Shown: positions 45,277 to 53,544 of the stretch, in pieces | How the letters are laid out: each line of letters opens with the position of its first letter | How positions within the stretch are numbered: position 1 is the stretch's first letter | DNA from: UMGS1002 sp050309735 | Lineage (GTDB): Bacteria > Bacillota > Clostridia > Oscillospirales > CAG-272 | DNA length: 64,000 nt | Assembly: GCA_050309735.1 (NCBI GenBank) | Contig: JBNRMS010000035.1 | Location: 11,905-75,904, forward strand | Reading direction: 5' to 3' | Made by a program: the position numbers and the translations under genes | Notes under the pieces: model-generated | What the model was told of the DNA's origin: nothing | What the model saw: the letters and a program-made list of their open reading frames with translations, nothing else | Databases searched by the model: none

Positions 45277-45912
45277 ATGTTTTATTATATCAGCGGCAGC
45301 CTTGTGCTGCTTGAGCCCGGCGCGGCCGTGATTGATGCGGGTGGGGTGGCTTATCGGATGTCGATAAGCCAGACAACCTATGAAGCACTACCCAAAACCA
45401 CCCTGCGCGATGCGCCCCAGCGCGCCACTCTCTACACATATCTTGTGGTGCGCGAGGATGGCGTTGAGTTGTTCGGTTTTGCCTCGCTTGAAGAGCTGTC
45501 GGCATATCGGATGCTTCTGACCGTCTCGGGTGTCGGCCCCAAGGTGGCTCTGTCGGTGCTATCGCAGCACACACCCGAGAAATTTGCGCTCGCCGTTCTG
45601 ACAGAAGATAAAAAGACGCTCTCGCAGGCGTCGGGTGTTGGCCCCAAAACAGCCGCAAGGATTATACTTGAACTCAAAGATAAACTTGCCTCCTCGGCAC
45701 TCGGCGTCGGGGCCGCCGATTCGGATAACGCGCTCGAGGGCGGAGCGCCGACAGCGGGCGGAAAACGCAGCAAAACCGCCGACGCAGCCGACGCACTGAT
45801 AGTGCTCGGATATTCACGTTCCGAAGCGCTCGCCGCGCTCAAGGATATTGATGTGGTAACGCTGCCGCTTGAGGAAATTATCAGACTTGCGCTCAAAAAG
45901 CTGATTAAATGA
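45277..45912 (+). CDS. ruvA: Holliday junction branch migration protein RuvA
   Basis: 211 residues from MFYYISGSLV; GGAG lies 7 bp upstream. OB-fold N-terminus, two helix-hairpin-helix motifs (TVSGVGPKVALSVL and QASGVGPKTAARII), and the C-terminal RuvB-binding domain starting DAADALIVLGYSR. It holds the junction and recruits RuvB. Linker residues 145-165 are Gly/Ala rich. Confidence 0.96.
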   Translation: MFYYISGSLVLLEPGAAVIDAGGVAYRMSISQTTYEALPKTTLRDAPQRATLYTYLVVREDGVELFGFASLEELSAYRMLLTVSGVGPKVALSVLSQHTPEKFALAVLTEDKKTLSQASGVGPKTAARIILELKDKLASSALGVGAADSDNALEGGAPTAGGKRSKTADAADALIVLGYSRSEALAALKDIDVVTLPLEEIIRLALKKLIK

Positions 45913-45929
45913 AGGGCTCGCTACACTTG

Positions 45930-45947
45930 AAAGGAATGGTTATTTAA
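45930..45947 (+). promoter_or_regulatory. GAAAGG-ATGGTTAT leader upstream of ruvB
   Basis: Contains GAAAGGAATGGTTAT, 22 nt identical to the leader of the CvpA gene on the other strand (35407 onwards). It lies in the 35-bp ruvA-ruvB gap and serves as the ribosome binding region. Confidence 0.6.
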
Positions 45948-47009
45948 ATGACGAACGACGACCTTGATTTTGAGAATCGGTTGGTATCAAGTTCATATAC
46001 CCCCGAGGACACCGAAACCGACTATTCTCTGCGCCCCCGTCGTCTTGATGAGTATATAGGACAGGAAAAAGCGAAGGAGAATCTCCGGGTTTATATAAAC
46101 GCCGCAAAGCAGCGGGGCGACACTCTCGACCATGTTCTGCTCTACGGCCCTCCCGGGCTCGGGAAAACCACGCTGTCCTCAATTATAGCAAACGAGATGG
46201 AGGTCAATCTCCGCATAACCTCAGGGCCGGCAATTGAGAAGCAGGGTGACCTTGCTGCGATACTTACAAATCTCTCGCCCGGAGACATACTTTTTATCGA
46301 CGAGATTCACCGCCTGCCGACCTCGGTCGAGGAAATTCTATACCCCGCGATGGAGGACTATGCCCTTGACATCATAATCGGCAAAGGTCCCTCTGCGCGG
46401 AGCATCAGAATTGATCTTCCCCGCTTCACACTCATCGGTGCCACAACCCGTGCCGGGCAGCTCGCCTCGCCACTGCGCGACAGATTTGGAGTTATCATGC
46501 GTCTTGAGCTTTACTCGCCCGAGGAGCTTGCTACAATAGTCAGCCGTAGCGCCGGGATACTAAAACTCGCCATAAGCCCCGACGGCGCACAGGAGATAGC
46601 CTCGCGCTCGCGCGGCACGCCTCGGATAGCAAACCGCCTTCTCAAGCGGGTGCGTGACTTTGCCGAGGTTAAGGGCGACGGCACAATAAGCCACCAAATA
46701 GCAAACTACGCGCTCGGCTGCCTTGAGATAGACCCGCTCGGACTTGACAATATCGACCGCAGAATGCTTACGACTATAATTAAATTTTACGACGGAGGCC
46801 CGGTCGGACTTGACACACTTGCCGCCACCATAGGCGAGGAATCGGTGACGCTTGAGGATGTCTACGAGCCTTACCTTATGCAGATAGGCTTTCTGAACAG
46901 AACCCCGCGCGGTCGCTGTGCCACAAGGCTGGCATATGAGCATCTTCGCCTTCCATATCGGAATGTTACCGAGAATGGAGAGCAGATTAGAATCAATGCG
47001 GACGAATGA
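45948..47009 (+). CDS. ruvB: Holliday junction branch migration helicase RuvB
   Basis: 353 residues. Walker A GPPGLGKTT, Walker B ILFIDEIHR, sensor 1 LIGATTRAG, and the C-terminal winged helix with RTPRGR. It is the hexameric motor that drives branch migration with RuvA. The first 20 residues are acidic. Length is normal. Confidence 0.97.
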   Translation: MTNDDLDFENRLVSSSYTPEDTETDYSLRPRRLDEYIGQEKAKENLRVYINAAKQRGDTLDHVLLYGPPGLGKTTLSSIIANEMEVNLRITSGPAIEKQGDLAAILTNLSPGDILFIDEIHRLPTSVEEILYPAMEDYALDIIIGKGPSARSIRIDLPRFTLIGATTRAGQLASPLRDRFGVIMRLELYSPEELATIVSRSAGILKLAISPDGAQEIASRSRGTPRIANRLLKRVRDFAEVKGDGTISHQIANYALGCLEIDPLGLDNIDRRMLTTIIKFYDGGPVGLDTLAATIGEESVTLEDVYEPYLMQIGFLNRTPRGRCATRLAYEHLRLPYRNVTENGEQIRINADE

Positions 47010-47109
47010 ATTTTCTGTCATGGTTTTACACAGTAAAAGATTATAGATTCAAAGTAAGTATTAACAATAGGTTTGCCGCAAAGAAAGAATATAAGGTTAA
47101 AATATTACG

Positions 47110-47392
47110 ATTATAGCAGCTAAGGTGTGTATTTCATAGCAATTTGCACACAAACCCGAATCCATTTATTCGGTGAGGTTTCCGCCGTAGGGGATGCCCT
47201 ATGTGGCATCCCGCAAATCCCCCCGCAATTTATCCCTCACCCAAATGGTTCCTCAAAAATGATTGAACGATGGTTATATGGCAACGCTCTTACCACGACC
47301 ACAGCATCCGTGATGGAGAAGATTATAAAAACCATTTGAAATACATAGACGAAAACCCCGCAAGATGGCAGGAAGATAGTTATTATACCTAA
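47110..47392 (+). pseudogene. Relic of an IS200/RAYT-type (Y1) transposase
   Basis: Two fragments in different frames. The first, about 47127-47200, reads MYFIAICTQTRIHLFGEV, like the N-terminus of the family (YFVTICT, LFGE). The second, 47270-47392, reads IWQRSYHDHSIRD, then YKNHLKYIDENPARWQED and a stop, the family C-terminus. The middle, with the catalytic tyrosine region, is deleted. The only sign of a mobile element in the window; it fills most of the 415-bp gap between ruvB and the next gene. Confidence 0.82.
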
Positions 47393-47424
47393 GAATAAAA
47401 ATTTTATATTAGGCGGTGTTTGAT

Positions 47425-48195
47425 ATGTTAAACCAATCTCAATTTCCCATATTGGAATTTGATTCAAACAGAAAAGCCAAGATAGAGCCATCAAACTTTA
47501 TCAAAAAAAAGCAGGTGCCAAAGGCGTGTGTCATCACTTTTTTCAAGGAAGTGCTGCGCCGGAAATTTGAGGACGGCGAACTGAAACAAATCGGCACGCT
47601 TCGCTCGGAAACAGTTGATCTTCCGATTTATGAGACAGAATATAACGGTCGCGCGGCGGGTCTTGTCGGAGGATTTGTGGGAGCCGCGGGCTCGGCGGGA
47701 CTGCTTGAAGAATTAATCGCCATGGGATTTGAAAAATTCATCGTATGCGGTGGTGCTGGAGTTTTGAAGAAGGATATCCAAGTGGGTCATCTAATTCTGC
47801 CCGTTTCCGCCGTGAGAGACGAAGGGGTTTCATATCATTATATAGAACCCTCGCGCGAGGTCGAATGTAATCCAGACGCGATAGATGCGATTGAAAAAGC
47901 ATTGAATAAAGAAAAAATCCCGTTCATCAAAGCAAAAACCTGGACAACCGATGCCCTATACAGGGAAACCGAAGCTAAAATAGCAAAAAGAGTTTCGGAA
48001 GGCTGCGTCACCGTTGAAATGGAAGCGGCGGCATTCTTCGCTGTTTCCAAATTTAGAAATGTTTTTTTAGGACAAATTTTGTACGGCGGAGACGATTTAA
48101 GCGGAGTTGAATGGGATGACCGTGATTGGAACAGCAGAGGGGAAATAAGATATAATCTGGTAGAGCTGTGTTTGAAAATAGCCACAGGTTTATAA
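47425..48195 (+). CDS. Nucleoside phosphorylase (PNP/UDP family)
   Basis: 256 residues from MLNQSQFPIL; AGGCGG is 8 bp upstream. The family pattern is clear: FIVCGGAGVLKKDIQVGHLILPVSAVRDEG, then a ribose-binding VTVEMEAAAFFAVSKF. It splits a nucleoside with phosphate into base and ribose-1-phosphate. Closest in feel to uridine phosphorylase-like enzymes; substrate not certain. The 45-residue N-terminal stretch before the core is longer than in classical UDP/PNP enzymes. The nucleoside importer at 4-9 kb could supply its substrate, but it is not linked. Confidence 0.85.
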   Translation: MLNQSQFPILEFDSNRKAKIEPSNFIKKKQVPKACVITFFKEVLRRKFEDGELKQIGTLRSETVDLPIYETEYNGRAAGLVGGFVGAAGSAGLLEELIAMGFEKFIVCGGAGVLKKDIQVGHLILPVSAVRDEGVSYHYIEPSREVECNPDAIDAIEKALNKEKIPFIKAKTWTTDALYRETEAKIAKRVSEGCVTVEMEAAAFFAVSKFRNVFLGQILYGGDDLSGVEWDDRDWNSRGEIRYNLVELCLKIATGL

Positions 48196-48235
48196 TAATT
48201 TACCTTTACAAATAAACATAATTCAGCCTTCGCCC

Positions 48236-49171
48236 TCAAGTCAGCACCGGCGCTGTAAAGAGCAATTCCCTGATGCCGGCATATTTCTGAAAATACCCTG
48301 CGTTGTCCGGACCCGCACCTTGCTCGCCGCAGTACACCGTGTAGGAAGGTATGCCGAGTACACTGCTGCACCAGCCAACAAGGCTTCCCCGAGCCTCCTC
48401 GCTCCTAATTTCGACAAGCGGCTTGCCGCTGATGCGCGAGAGCGACTGACCTATGCTCTTTCCCCTCGGTATGGCCTCGTCCTCTATGTATGCCACGCTC
48501 TCAGGGCCGCACTCAAGGCTGAGCAACAGCCTGATTTTGTCGTTATAGCGCAAATACCCCGAAAGCGCGCTTGTCTCGGGCTCAGACTCGGGGTGAACCC
48601 CCGCGTATCCCGACGGCGCACCGCAGGTCTTTGCTCCGTCCTGCTTGTTATATTCTATGTAGTCATAATTAAAATTTCGCCCAAGGTCAACTCCCCGCGC
48701 GTTTGCCGCCCAGCGCGAGATGTCACCCCCTCCGTTCATTGCCATAATGCGCGGGTGGAGCGGGTTGTCCTCGGCGATGCCCTCGGTGACGTATGACACG
48801 CCGTCGGGATTCAGTATGGGCAGAATATGTATCGTCCGGGTCGCCTCAAGACTCTTAAGATTCAGGTTGTAGATCCGGCGATTGTTTTTTCTTGTCTCGC
48901 AGTATTCGTTTATAAAACGCAGTATCAGCGAGCAGGTTATATAGTCGGCTCCGCTTATGCATCCGACATAAAGAAGCTCTTTTTTGCCGCTTCCGAAGCT
49001 TATCATGGGTATGCTTTTCCCAAGGACGGTTTGCCCTATTGAGGACACATTTATATTGTCATACCGCAAAGACAGGATGTCAAGACACTCCATCATTTCC
49101 TCGCAGCATGTAATTCGCTCGTAATCAAGAATTCTTTTATCCTTGTCAATACCCTGTCGGTTTGTGTTCAT
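48236..49171 (-). CDS. M14 carboxypeptidase-like protein with lost zinc site
   Basis: 311 residues with the M14 fold signatures: LPILNPDGV, the ARGVDLGRNF substrate-binding region, and an N-terminal IGQTVLGKSIPMI. Compared with gamma-D-glutamyl-diamino acid peptidases of Bacillota, every metal and catalytic residue is changed: His of HxxE is Ser73, its Glu is Asp76, the third ligand His is Glu220, and the general-base Glu is Tyr280 (a Glu283 is near). There is no signal peptide. It is probably a binding or scaffold protein, or uses another chemistry. No frameshift or stop is seen, so it is not a simple pseudogene. Confidence 0.82.
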   Translation of the reverse strand: MNTNRQGIDKDKRILDYERITCCEEMMECLDILSLRYDNINVSSIGQTVLGKSIPMISFGSGKKELLYVGCISGADYITCSLILRFINEYCETRKNNRRIYNLNLKSLEATRTIHILPILNPDGVSYVTEGIAEDNPLHPRIMAMNGGGDISRWAANARGVDLGRNFNYDYIEYNKQDGAKTCGAPSGYAGVHPESEPETSALSGYLRYNDKIRLLLSLECGPESVAYIEDEAIPRGKSIGQSLSRISGKPLVEIRSEEARGSLVGWCSSVLGIPSYTVYCGEQGAGPDNAGYFQKYAGIRELLFTAPVLT

Positions 49172-49265
49172 TGCGCTTCTCCTTAATAGTTATACTTTAT
49201 ACATTATATTATGTTCCCGAAGCCCGAATAATGCAGCTATAAATTCCGAATGCCGAGGTGTAAAA

Positions 49266-50015
49266 ATGCAATCAACATACGACCCAAAACTCAAAACCAA
49301 ACTGACAATAACAATGACCATATTGGCATTTGTGATATTTTCTTTTTATTCTTTTGTCTTAGTGCCGCTGAGTATCAAGGCCGCAACCGACGTTTCCTTC
49401 ATGGTTCCGCTGCTTTCCGACCTTCTGCCATACCTTAAATATCTAACCGAAATAGCCGGAATGCTCCTTATGTACTCCTTTATAATATATGCGGCATACC
49501 GCTTCGGGAAATCTGGTGCCAGCCTTTATGCAGCTCTTTTTCTAGTTCTCGTGCTTTATGAATATATCACCTCGCATCTGGTGACCTATATCCTCGCCGG
49601 CCGCTTACCAGATTTTTCCGATTTCTTATTTGATTTTATGTACATGGTGGCAATACCCGTGCTCATCATTTGTGCAATACACGCGATAATACTTCTTATT
49701 ATATATGTAGTTTTCAAAAACACAGGTGATTCTTCGGACAAGGCCGCAATCCTCCCCTTCAAAAAGCTTTACAGTCGTGAAAATCACCTTCAGCGAGTGG
49801 CCTTATATATTTCCACCCTCTTTGCGGCAAGCCAGATAGTAAATCTTATAATAACCGACCTCTCAATCGGCGCCCCGTCAAATCTGGGCGAGCTTTTATG
49901 GATGGTTGTTTCGTATTTGACCTCCTTACTAATGCTGCCCGCGTCCTATTTATTTATTATATATATCTTAATTTCGCTAAACAACAAGGATATCCGAATG
50001 AAATACGACGTGTGA
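49266..50015 (+). CDS. Membrane protein of unknown function
   Basis: 249 residues from MQSTYDPKL; GAGGTG is upstream, and the open frame before it overlaps the neighbouring gene. Six or seven hydrophobic segments with short loops, a basic stretch (FKKLYSREN) in a central cytoplasmic loop, and a charged C-terminus. I do not recognise a family. It is divergent from the M14-like gene; the gap holds several A/T-rich tracts that could be promoters. Confidence 0.75.
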   Translation: MQSTYDPKLKTKLTITMTILAFVIFSFYSFVLVPLSIKAATDVSFMVPLLSDLLPYLKYLTEIAGMLLMYSFIIYAAYRFGKSGASLYAALFLVLVLYEYITSHLVTYILAGRLPDFSDFLFDFMYMVAIPVLIICAIHAIILLIIYVVFKNTGDSSDKAAILPFKKLYSRENHLQRVALYISTLFAASQIVNLIITDLSIGAPSNLGELLWMVVSYLTSLLMLPASYLFIIYILISLNNKDIRMKYDV

Positions 50016-50098
50016 TATTAAAGAATTATTCATCAGATGTGAATAAGCATCCCCACCTGCCATAACGCAAGGTTATGCGATTTATTAAAAAACTGTAT

Positions 50099-50127
50099 TT
50101 GAATTATCCTCCCCGAAGTGATATACT
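50099..50127 (+). promoter_or_regulatory. Promoter of purA
   Basis: TTGAAT (50099-50104) and TATACT (50122-50127), spacer 17 bp. An inverted repeat pairs TCCTCCCC (50107-50114) with the ribosome binding site GGGGAGGA (50141-50148). Confidence 0.75.
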
Positions 50128-50156
50128 GATGTTATCATAAGGGGAGGATTAATATT

Positions 50157-51440
50157 ATGATCAAAGCTATTGTGGGAGGCTGCTGGGGCGACGAGGGCAA
50201 GGGCAAAATCACAGATTTGCTTGGAGCCGACGCCGATATTGTAGTCAGATTTCAGGGGGGCGCCAATGCCGGACACACCATAATCAACGAATATGGGAAA
50301 TTCGCGCTTCATCTTCTTCCGTCGGGTGTTTTTCACAGAGGCGTGACAAATATACTCGCAAGCTCGGTCGCTTTTGATGCTGACATGTTCTTCGGAGAAC
50401 TTGCAACACTTGGGAGCCGGGGGGTTCCGCGCCCCGAGATACTTGTCTCCTCGCGCGCGCAGCTCCTCCTTCCCTTTCATAAACTACAGGATAAACTTGA
50501 AGAAGAGCGCCTCGGGCGGCACAGTTTCGGCTCCACAAAGTCTGGAATTGCCCCCTTTTATTCTGACAAATATGCAAAGAGAAATATACAAATCTCCGAG
50601 CTCTACTCGCATGGTCTCCCCGATAAGGTAGAACGGTTGGCTGAGGAAAAGAATATATATTTCAAAGCTTTTTACGGTGTTGAGAAAGCCCTTGACGCCG
50701 CGGCGTTGCTCGATAACCTCAGGGAGCTCGGCGAGCGGCTTGAGCCGCTGCTATGCGACTGCCCGCATTACATGAGCGAGGCGCAAAGAGAGGGCAAGAA
50801 AATACTTCTTGAGGGACAGCTCGGCGCGCTGCGCGACCCCGACAACGGGATATATCCCTATGTAACCTCGTCCTCACCGCTCGCGGGATATGGCAGCGTT
50901 AGCCTTGGAATCCAACCGAATGCGATAAATTCTATTGTGGCGGTGGTCAAGGGATACTCAACCTGCGTTGGCGCAGGCCCCTTTGTCGGCGAGCTTTCGG
51001 GTCCTGTCGCAGAGGAACTGAGGCTCCGTGGCGGCTCTGACGGTGAATTCGGCGCCACAACCGGTCGGCCGCGCCGAATGGGATGGTTCGACGCCGTTGC
51101 CGCAAGATACGGGTGTATGCTTCAAGGCGCTACTGAGGTTGCGCTGACACTTATTGATGTCCTCGGTTATCTTGAGAGGATACCGGTCTGTACCCAATAT
51201 AAAATCGGTGACAGGACAACTCGCAATTTTCCCGAAACTCACCTACTCGAGTTTGCCGAGCCTGTTTATGAGTATCTTGACGGCTGGAAATGCGATATTG
51301 CAGGCGTTACTGCCTATGAAGGCCTTCCTGTCGCTGCTAAAAAATATGTCGACTTTATAGAAAATCAGCTCGGTTTGCCTATAACATTAATCTCAAACGG
51401 TCCCCGCCGCGAACAAATACTAATTCGCGGTTGCAAGTAA
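50157..51440 (+). CDS. purA: Adenylosuccinate synthetase
   Basis: 427 residues. P-loop GGCWGDEGKGK (the family has GAQWGDEGKGK), catalytic His in ANAGHTI, and the GTP base motif region at the C-terminus. It makes adenylosuccinate from IMP and aspartate. The GCW version and ISNGPRREQ end are acceptable variants. Own promoter, GGGGAGGA 8 bp before the ATG. Confidence 0.96.
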   Translation: MIKAIVGGCWGDEGKGKITDLLGADADIVVRFQGGANAGHTIINEYGKFALHLLPSGVFHRGVTNILASSVAFDADMFFGELATLGSRGVPRPEILVSSRAQLLLPFHKLQDKLEEERLGRHSFGSTKSGIAPFYSDKYAKRNIQISELYSHGLPDKVERLAEEKNIYFKAFYGVEKALDAAALLDNLRELGERLEPLLCDCPHYMSEAQREGKKILLEGQLGALRDPDNGIYPYVTSSSPLAGYGSVSLGIQPNAINSIVAVVKGYSTCVGAGPFVGELSGPVAEELRLRGGSDGEFGATTGRPRRMGWFDAVAARYGCMLQGATEVALTLIDVLGYLERIPVCTQYKIGDRTTRNFPETHLLEFAEPVYEYLDGWKCDIAGVTAYEGLPVAAKKYVDFIENQLGLPITLISNGPRREQILIRGCK

Positions 51441-51447
51441 AAATATC

Positions 51448-51540
51448 ATATGATATAATATACACATTGGCAGCTTTCGAAGAAAGCTGCGATGTCGCAA
51501 CGGCGTGCGAGCGCATGGGAGAAATTCACTTGCGACTATG
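51448..51540 (+). repeat. Structured intergenic repeat, copy B
   Basis: Nearly identical to copy A (41924-42015). Hairpin 1 is GCAGC-TTTC...GAAA-GCTGC (51470-51490), so the fifth pair is C-G where copy A has G-C, a compensatory change. Hairpin 2 pairs GTCGCAA (51494-51500) with TTGCGAC (51530-51536). It starts 8 bp after the purA stop and lies upstream of the LysR gene. Confidence 0.85.
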
Positions 51541-51584
51541 GTATTATATACACATTGGCAGCTTTCTTTGAAAGCTGCGATGCC
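51541..51584 (+). repeat. Structured intergenic repeat, partial copy B'
   Basis: Directly abuts copy B and repeats its first half: TATTATATACACATTG, then hairpin 1 (51558-51578) and GCGATG. Similarity stops before hairpin 2. This looks like a tandem, truncated copy. Confidence 0.75.
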
Positions 51585-51644
51585 GAAGCTGCTAAAGAGG
51601 TTCCCTGCCAATATATTCTCCGTCCCCGACAAGGAGGAGTACGC

Positions 51645-52553
51645 ATGAACATAAGCTATGACTGGTACAGAATTTTTGCCGCTGTCGCCGAATGCCAAAG
51701 CATTACGGCGGCTGCAGAGCGGCTATTTATCTCGCAGCCCGCAGTCAGCCGGTCTATCCGCCAGCTTGAGGAGACGCTTGGCTGCCGGCTTTTCGAGCGG
51801 GTTCCAAAGGGCGTCAGGCTGACACGCGAGGGGGAGCTGCTCTTCTCTCATGTGTCGGACGGGATAAGCGCTTTTTCTTACGGCGAGCGCAAGCTGATTT
51901 CTATGATGCGTCTTGATGTTGGCGAGATACGAATCGGCGCGAGCGACATGACACTTGAATTCTGCCTTCTTCCCCACCTTGAGGCCTTCCACGCGCTTTA
52001 TCCGGGCGTGAAAATAAGCATAACCAATCAACCGACCCCGACAACGCTCTCACTTCTCGGTGAGGAAAAGATTGATTTCGGTGCGGTCAGCGAGCCCTTT
52101 GAGTTTCTGCCCGCGAATGAGATTGAGGTCAGACGGGTGCGAGAAATACGGGATATTTTTATCGTCGGCAGAAGCCTTGCCGATAAATTTCGCGGCGCAG
52201 TTAAAATATCAGAACTCCCATCAGACCAACTTATAATGCTTGAAAAAAACACGAGTACCCGCGCCTATCTTGATGCCGAGTTCCGAGAGCGAGGATTTTT
52301 AGCCGAACCAAAGTTTGAGCTTTCGACAAGTGCTCTAATTGTGCGGTTTGCCGCGCGCAATCTTGGTGTCGGCTGCGTTGTAGATGACTTTGCAAGAGCT
52401 GCACTCGCGAGCGGCGAGGTGAGCGAGATTGATATTTCAGACCCGCTGCCTCCGCGGCATATCTCCATAGTCCGCCGAAAGTCATACTATTCGCGAGCCG
52501 CTCTTGCACTTTTGAAAATGATATTATCAGGCACGACAGAATCCGACAAATAA
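51645..52553 (+). CDS. LysR family transcriptional regulator
   Basis: 302 residues from MNISYDWYRIF; AAGGAGG is 8 bp upstream. N-terminal winged helix-turn-helix (AAERLFISQPAVSRSIRQLE) and a LysR substrate domain with two lobes (LPHLEAFHALYPGVKI onward). No divergent target gene is adjacent: purA is upstream on the same strand and the importer downstream is convergent, so its target and ligand are unknown. Confidence 0.93.
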   Translation: MNISYDWYRIFAAVAECQSITAAAERLFISQPAVSRSIRQLEETLGCRLFERVPKGVRLTREGELLFSHVSDGISAFSYGERKLISMMRLDVGEIRIGASDMTLEFCLLPHLEAFHALYPGVKISITNQPTPTTLSLLGEEKIDFGAVSEPFEFLPANEIEVRRVREIRDIFIVGRSLADKFRGAVKISELPSDQLIMLEKNTSTRAYLDAEFRERGFLAEPKFELSTSALIVRFAARNLGVGCVVDDFARAALASGEVSEIDISDPLPPRHISIVRRKSYYSRAALALLKMILSGTTESDK

Positions 52554-52621
52554 GCAGGGTTGGTCATAATATTATAACGACATGGTAATATTTAAAAATT
52601 ATTGTCGTCTCGTGATGCCCA

Positions 52622-52662
52622 AAAAACACCCCGGTGAGAAGCAAACTGTTTCTCACCGGGGT
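52622..52662 (-). terminator. Terminator of the amino-acid importer operon
   Basis: 13-bp stem ACCCCGGTGAGAA and complement (52628-52662), followed by TTTTTT on the minus strand, just past the ATPase stop. It may also stop transcription of the LysR gene arriving from the left. Confidence 0.92.
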
Positions 52663-52694
52663 ACACTTATTCCTTGGTACGTTATATCAATTTC

Positions 52695-53528
52695 TCAAAG
52701 CACAGCTTTGAGAAAGCTTTTGGTTCTATCATTGCTCGGTCTGTCGAATATTTCGGCGGGTGTTCCCTCCTCGGTAATTCTCCCGTCGCTCATGAAGATT
52801 ATCCGGTCGGCAACCTCGCGGGCAAAACCCATCTCGTGTGTGACTATCACCATTGTCATGCCCTCATTCGCAAGGTCTCGGATGAGATCAAGCACCTCGC
52901 CGACCATCTCAGGGTCGAGCGCCGAGGTCGGCTCGTCGAAGAGCATCACCTTCGGGTTCATAGCAAGGGCGCGGATTATCGCTATTCGCTGCTTCTGTCC
53001 GCCCGACAGGGTCGAAGGATAGACATTAGCTTTATCCTCAAGTCCGATTCGACGGAGCAGGCGCAGCGCATTCTCTCTTGCGTCAGACTTAATCTTCTTT
53101 TTGGTGGCGCTCGGCGCAAAGAGGCCGCCTGCCTTTTTTGTCTTAATATGAACCGGGGCCAGCATGATGTTTTCAATAACCGTTTTGTTGTTAAAAAGAT
53201 TGAACTGTTGGAAAACCATCCCGATGTCTTCTCGGTGCTTGTTTATATCAACCCTCATGTCGGCCAGGTCCTCACCCATAAAGAAGATAGAGCCTGAGGT
53301 CGGATCCTCCATGCAGTTAAGGCAGCGTAAAAATGTGCTCTTGCCGCTGCCCGACGGGCCGATAACAGCTACCCGCTCGTTCTTCTTTATAATATTGCTC
53401 ACATTGTCAAGCGCATATACTGTTTTTTTCCGGGTCACATATGTCTTGCATAGTCCCTTTACCACGATAAGGTCGTCGCTTCCGATATCGGCCGCCGTCC
53501 TTTTTTCTTTTATGTTGTTTTTTCTCAT
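52695..53528 (-). CDS. glnQ: Polar amino-acid ABC importer, ATPase
   Basis: 277 residues from MRKNNIKEKR; AAGGGGGC precedes. Walker A GPSGSGKST, Q-loop MVFQQFNLF, signature TLSGGQKQR, Walker B VMLFDEPTSALD, H-loop VTHEMGFA. Typical of the PAAT family. A 25-residue lysine-rich insert follows the Q-loop region (KTKKAGGLF...). The N-terminal 24 residues are charged and may be unstructured. Confidence 0.92.
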   Translation of the reverse strand: MRKNNIKEKRTAADIGSDDLIVVKGLCKTYVTRKKTVYALDNVSNIIKKNERVAVIGPSGSGKSTFLRCLNCMEDPTSGSIFFMGEDLADMRVDINKHREDIGMVFQQFNLFNNKTVIENIMLAPVHIKTKKAGGLFAPSATKKKIKSDARENALRLLRRIGLEDKANVYPSTLSGGQKQRIAIIRALAMNPKVMLFDEPTSALDPEMVGEVLDLIRDLANEGMTMVIVTHEMGFAREVADRIIFMSDGRITEEGTPAEIFDRPSNDRTKSFLKAVL

Positions 53529-53544
53529 AATCAGTGCGCCCCCT

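Noticed and set aside
45290..45896. Two long antisense frames over ruvA
   Set aside because: They are shadows of ruvA in a GC-richer stretch; no ribosome binding site, and ruvA motifs are all intact.
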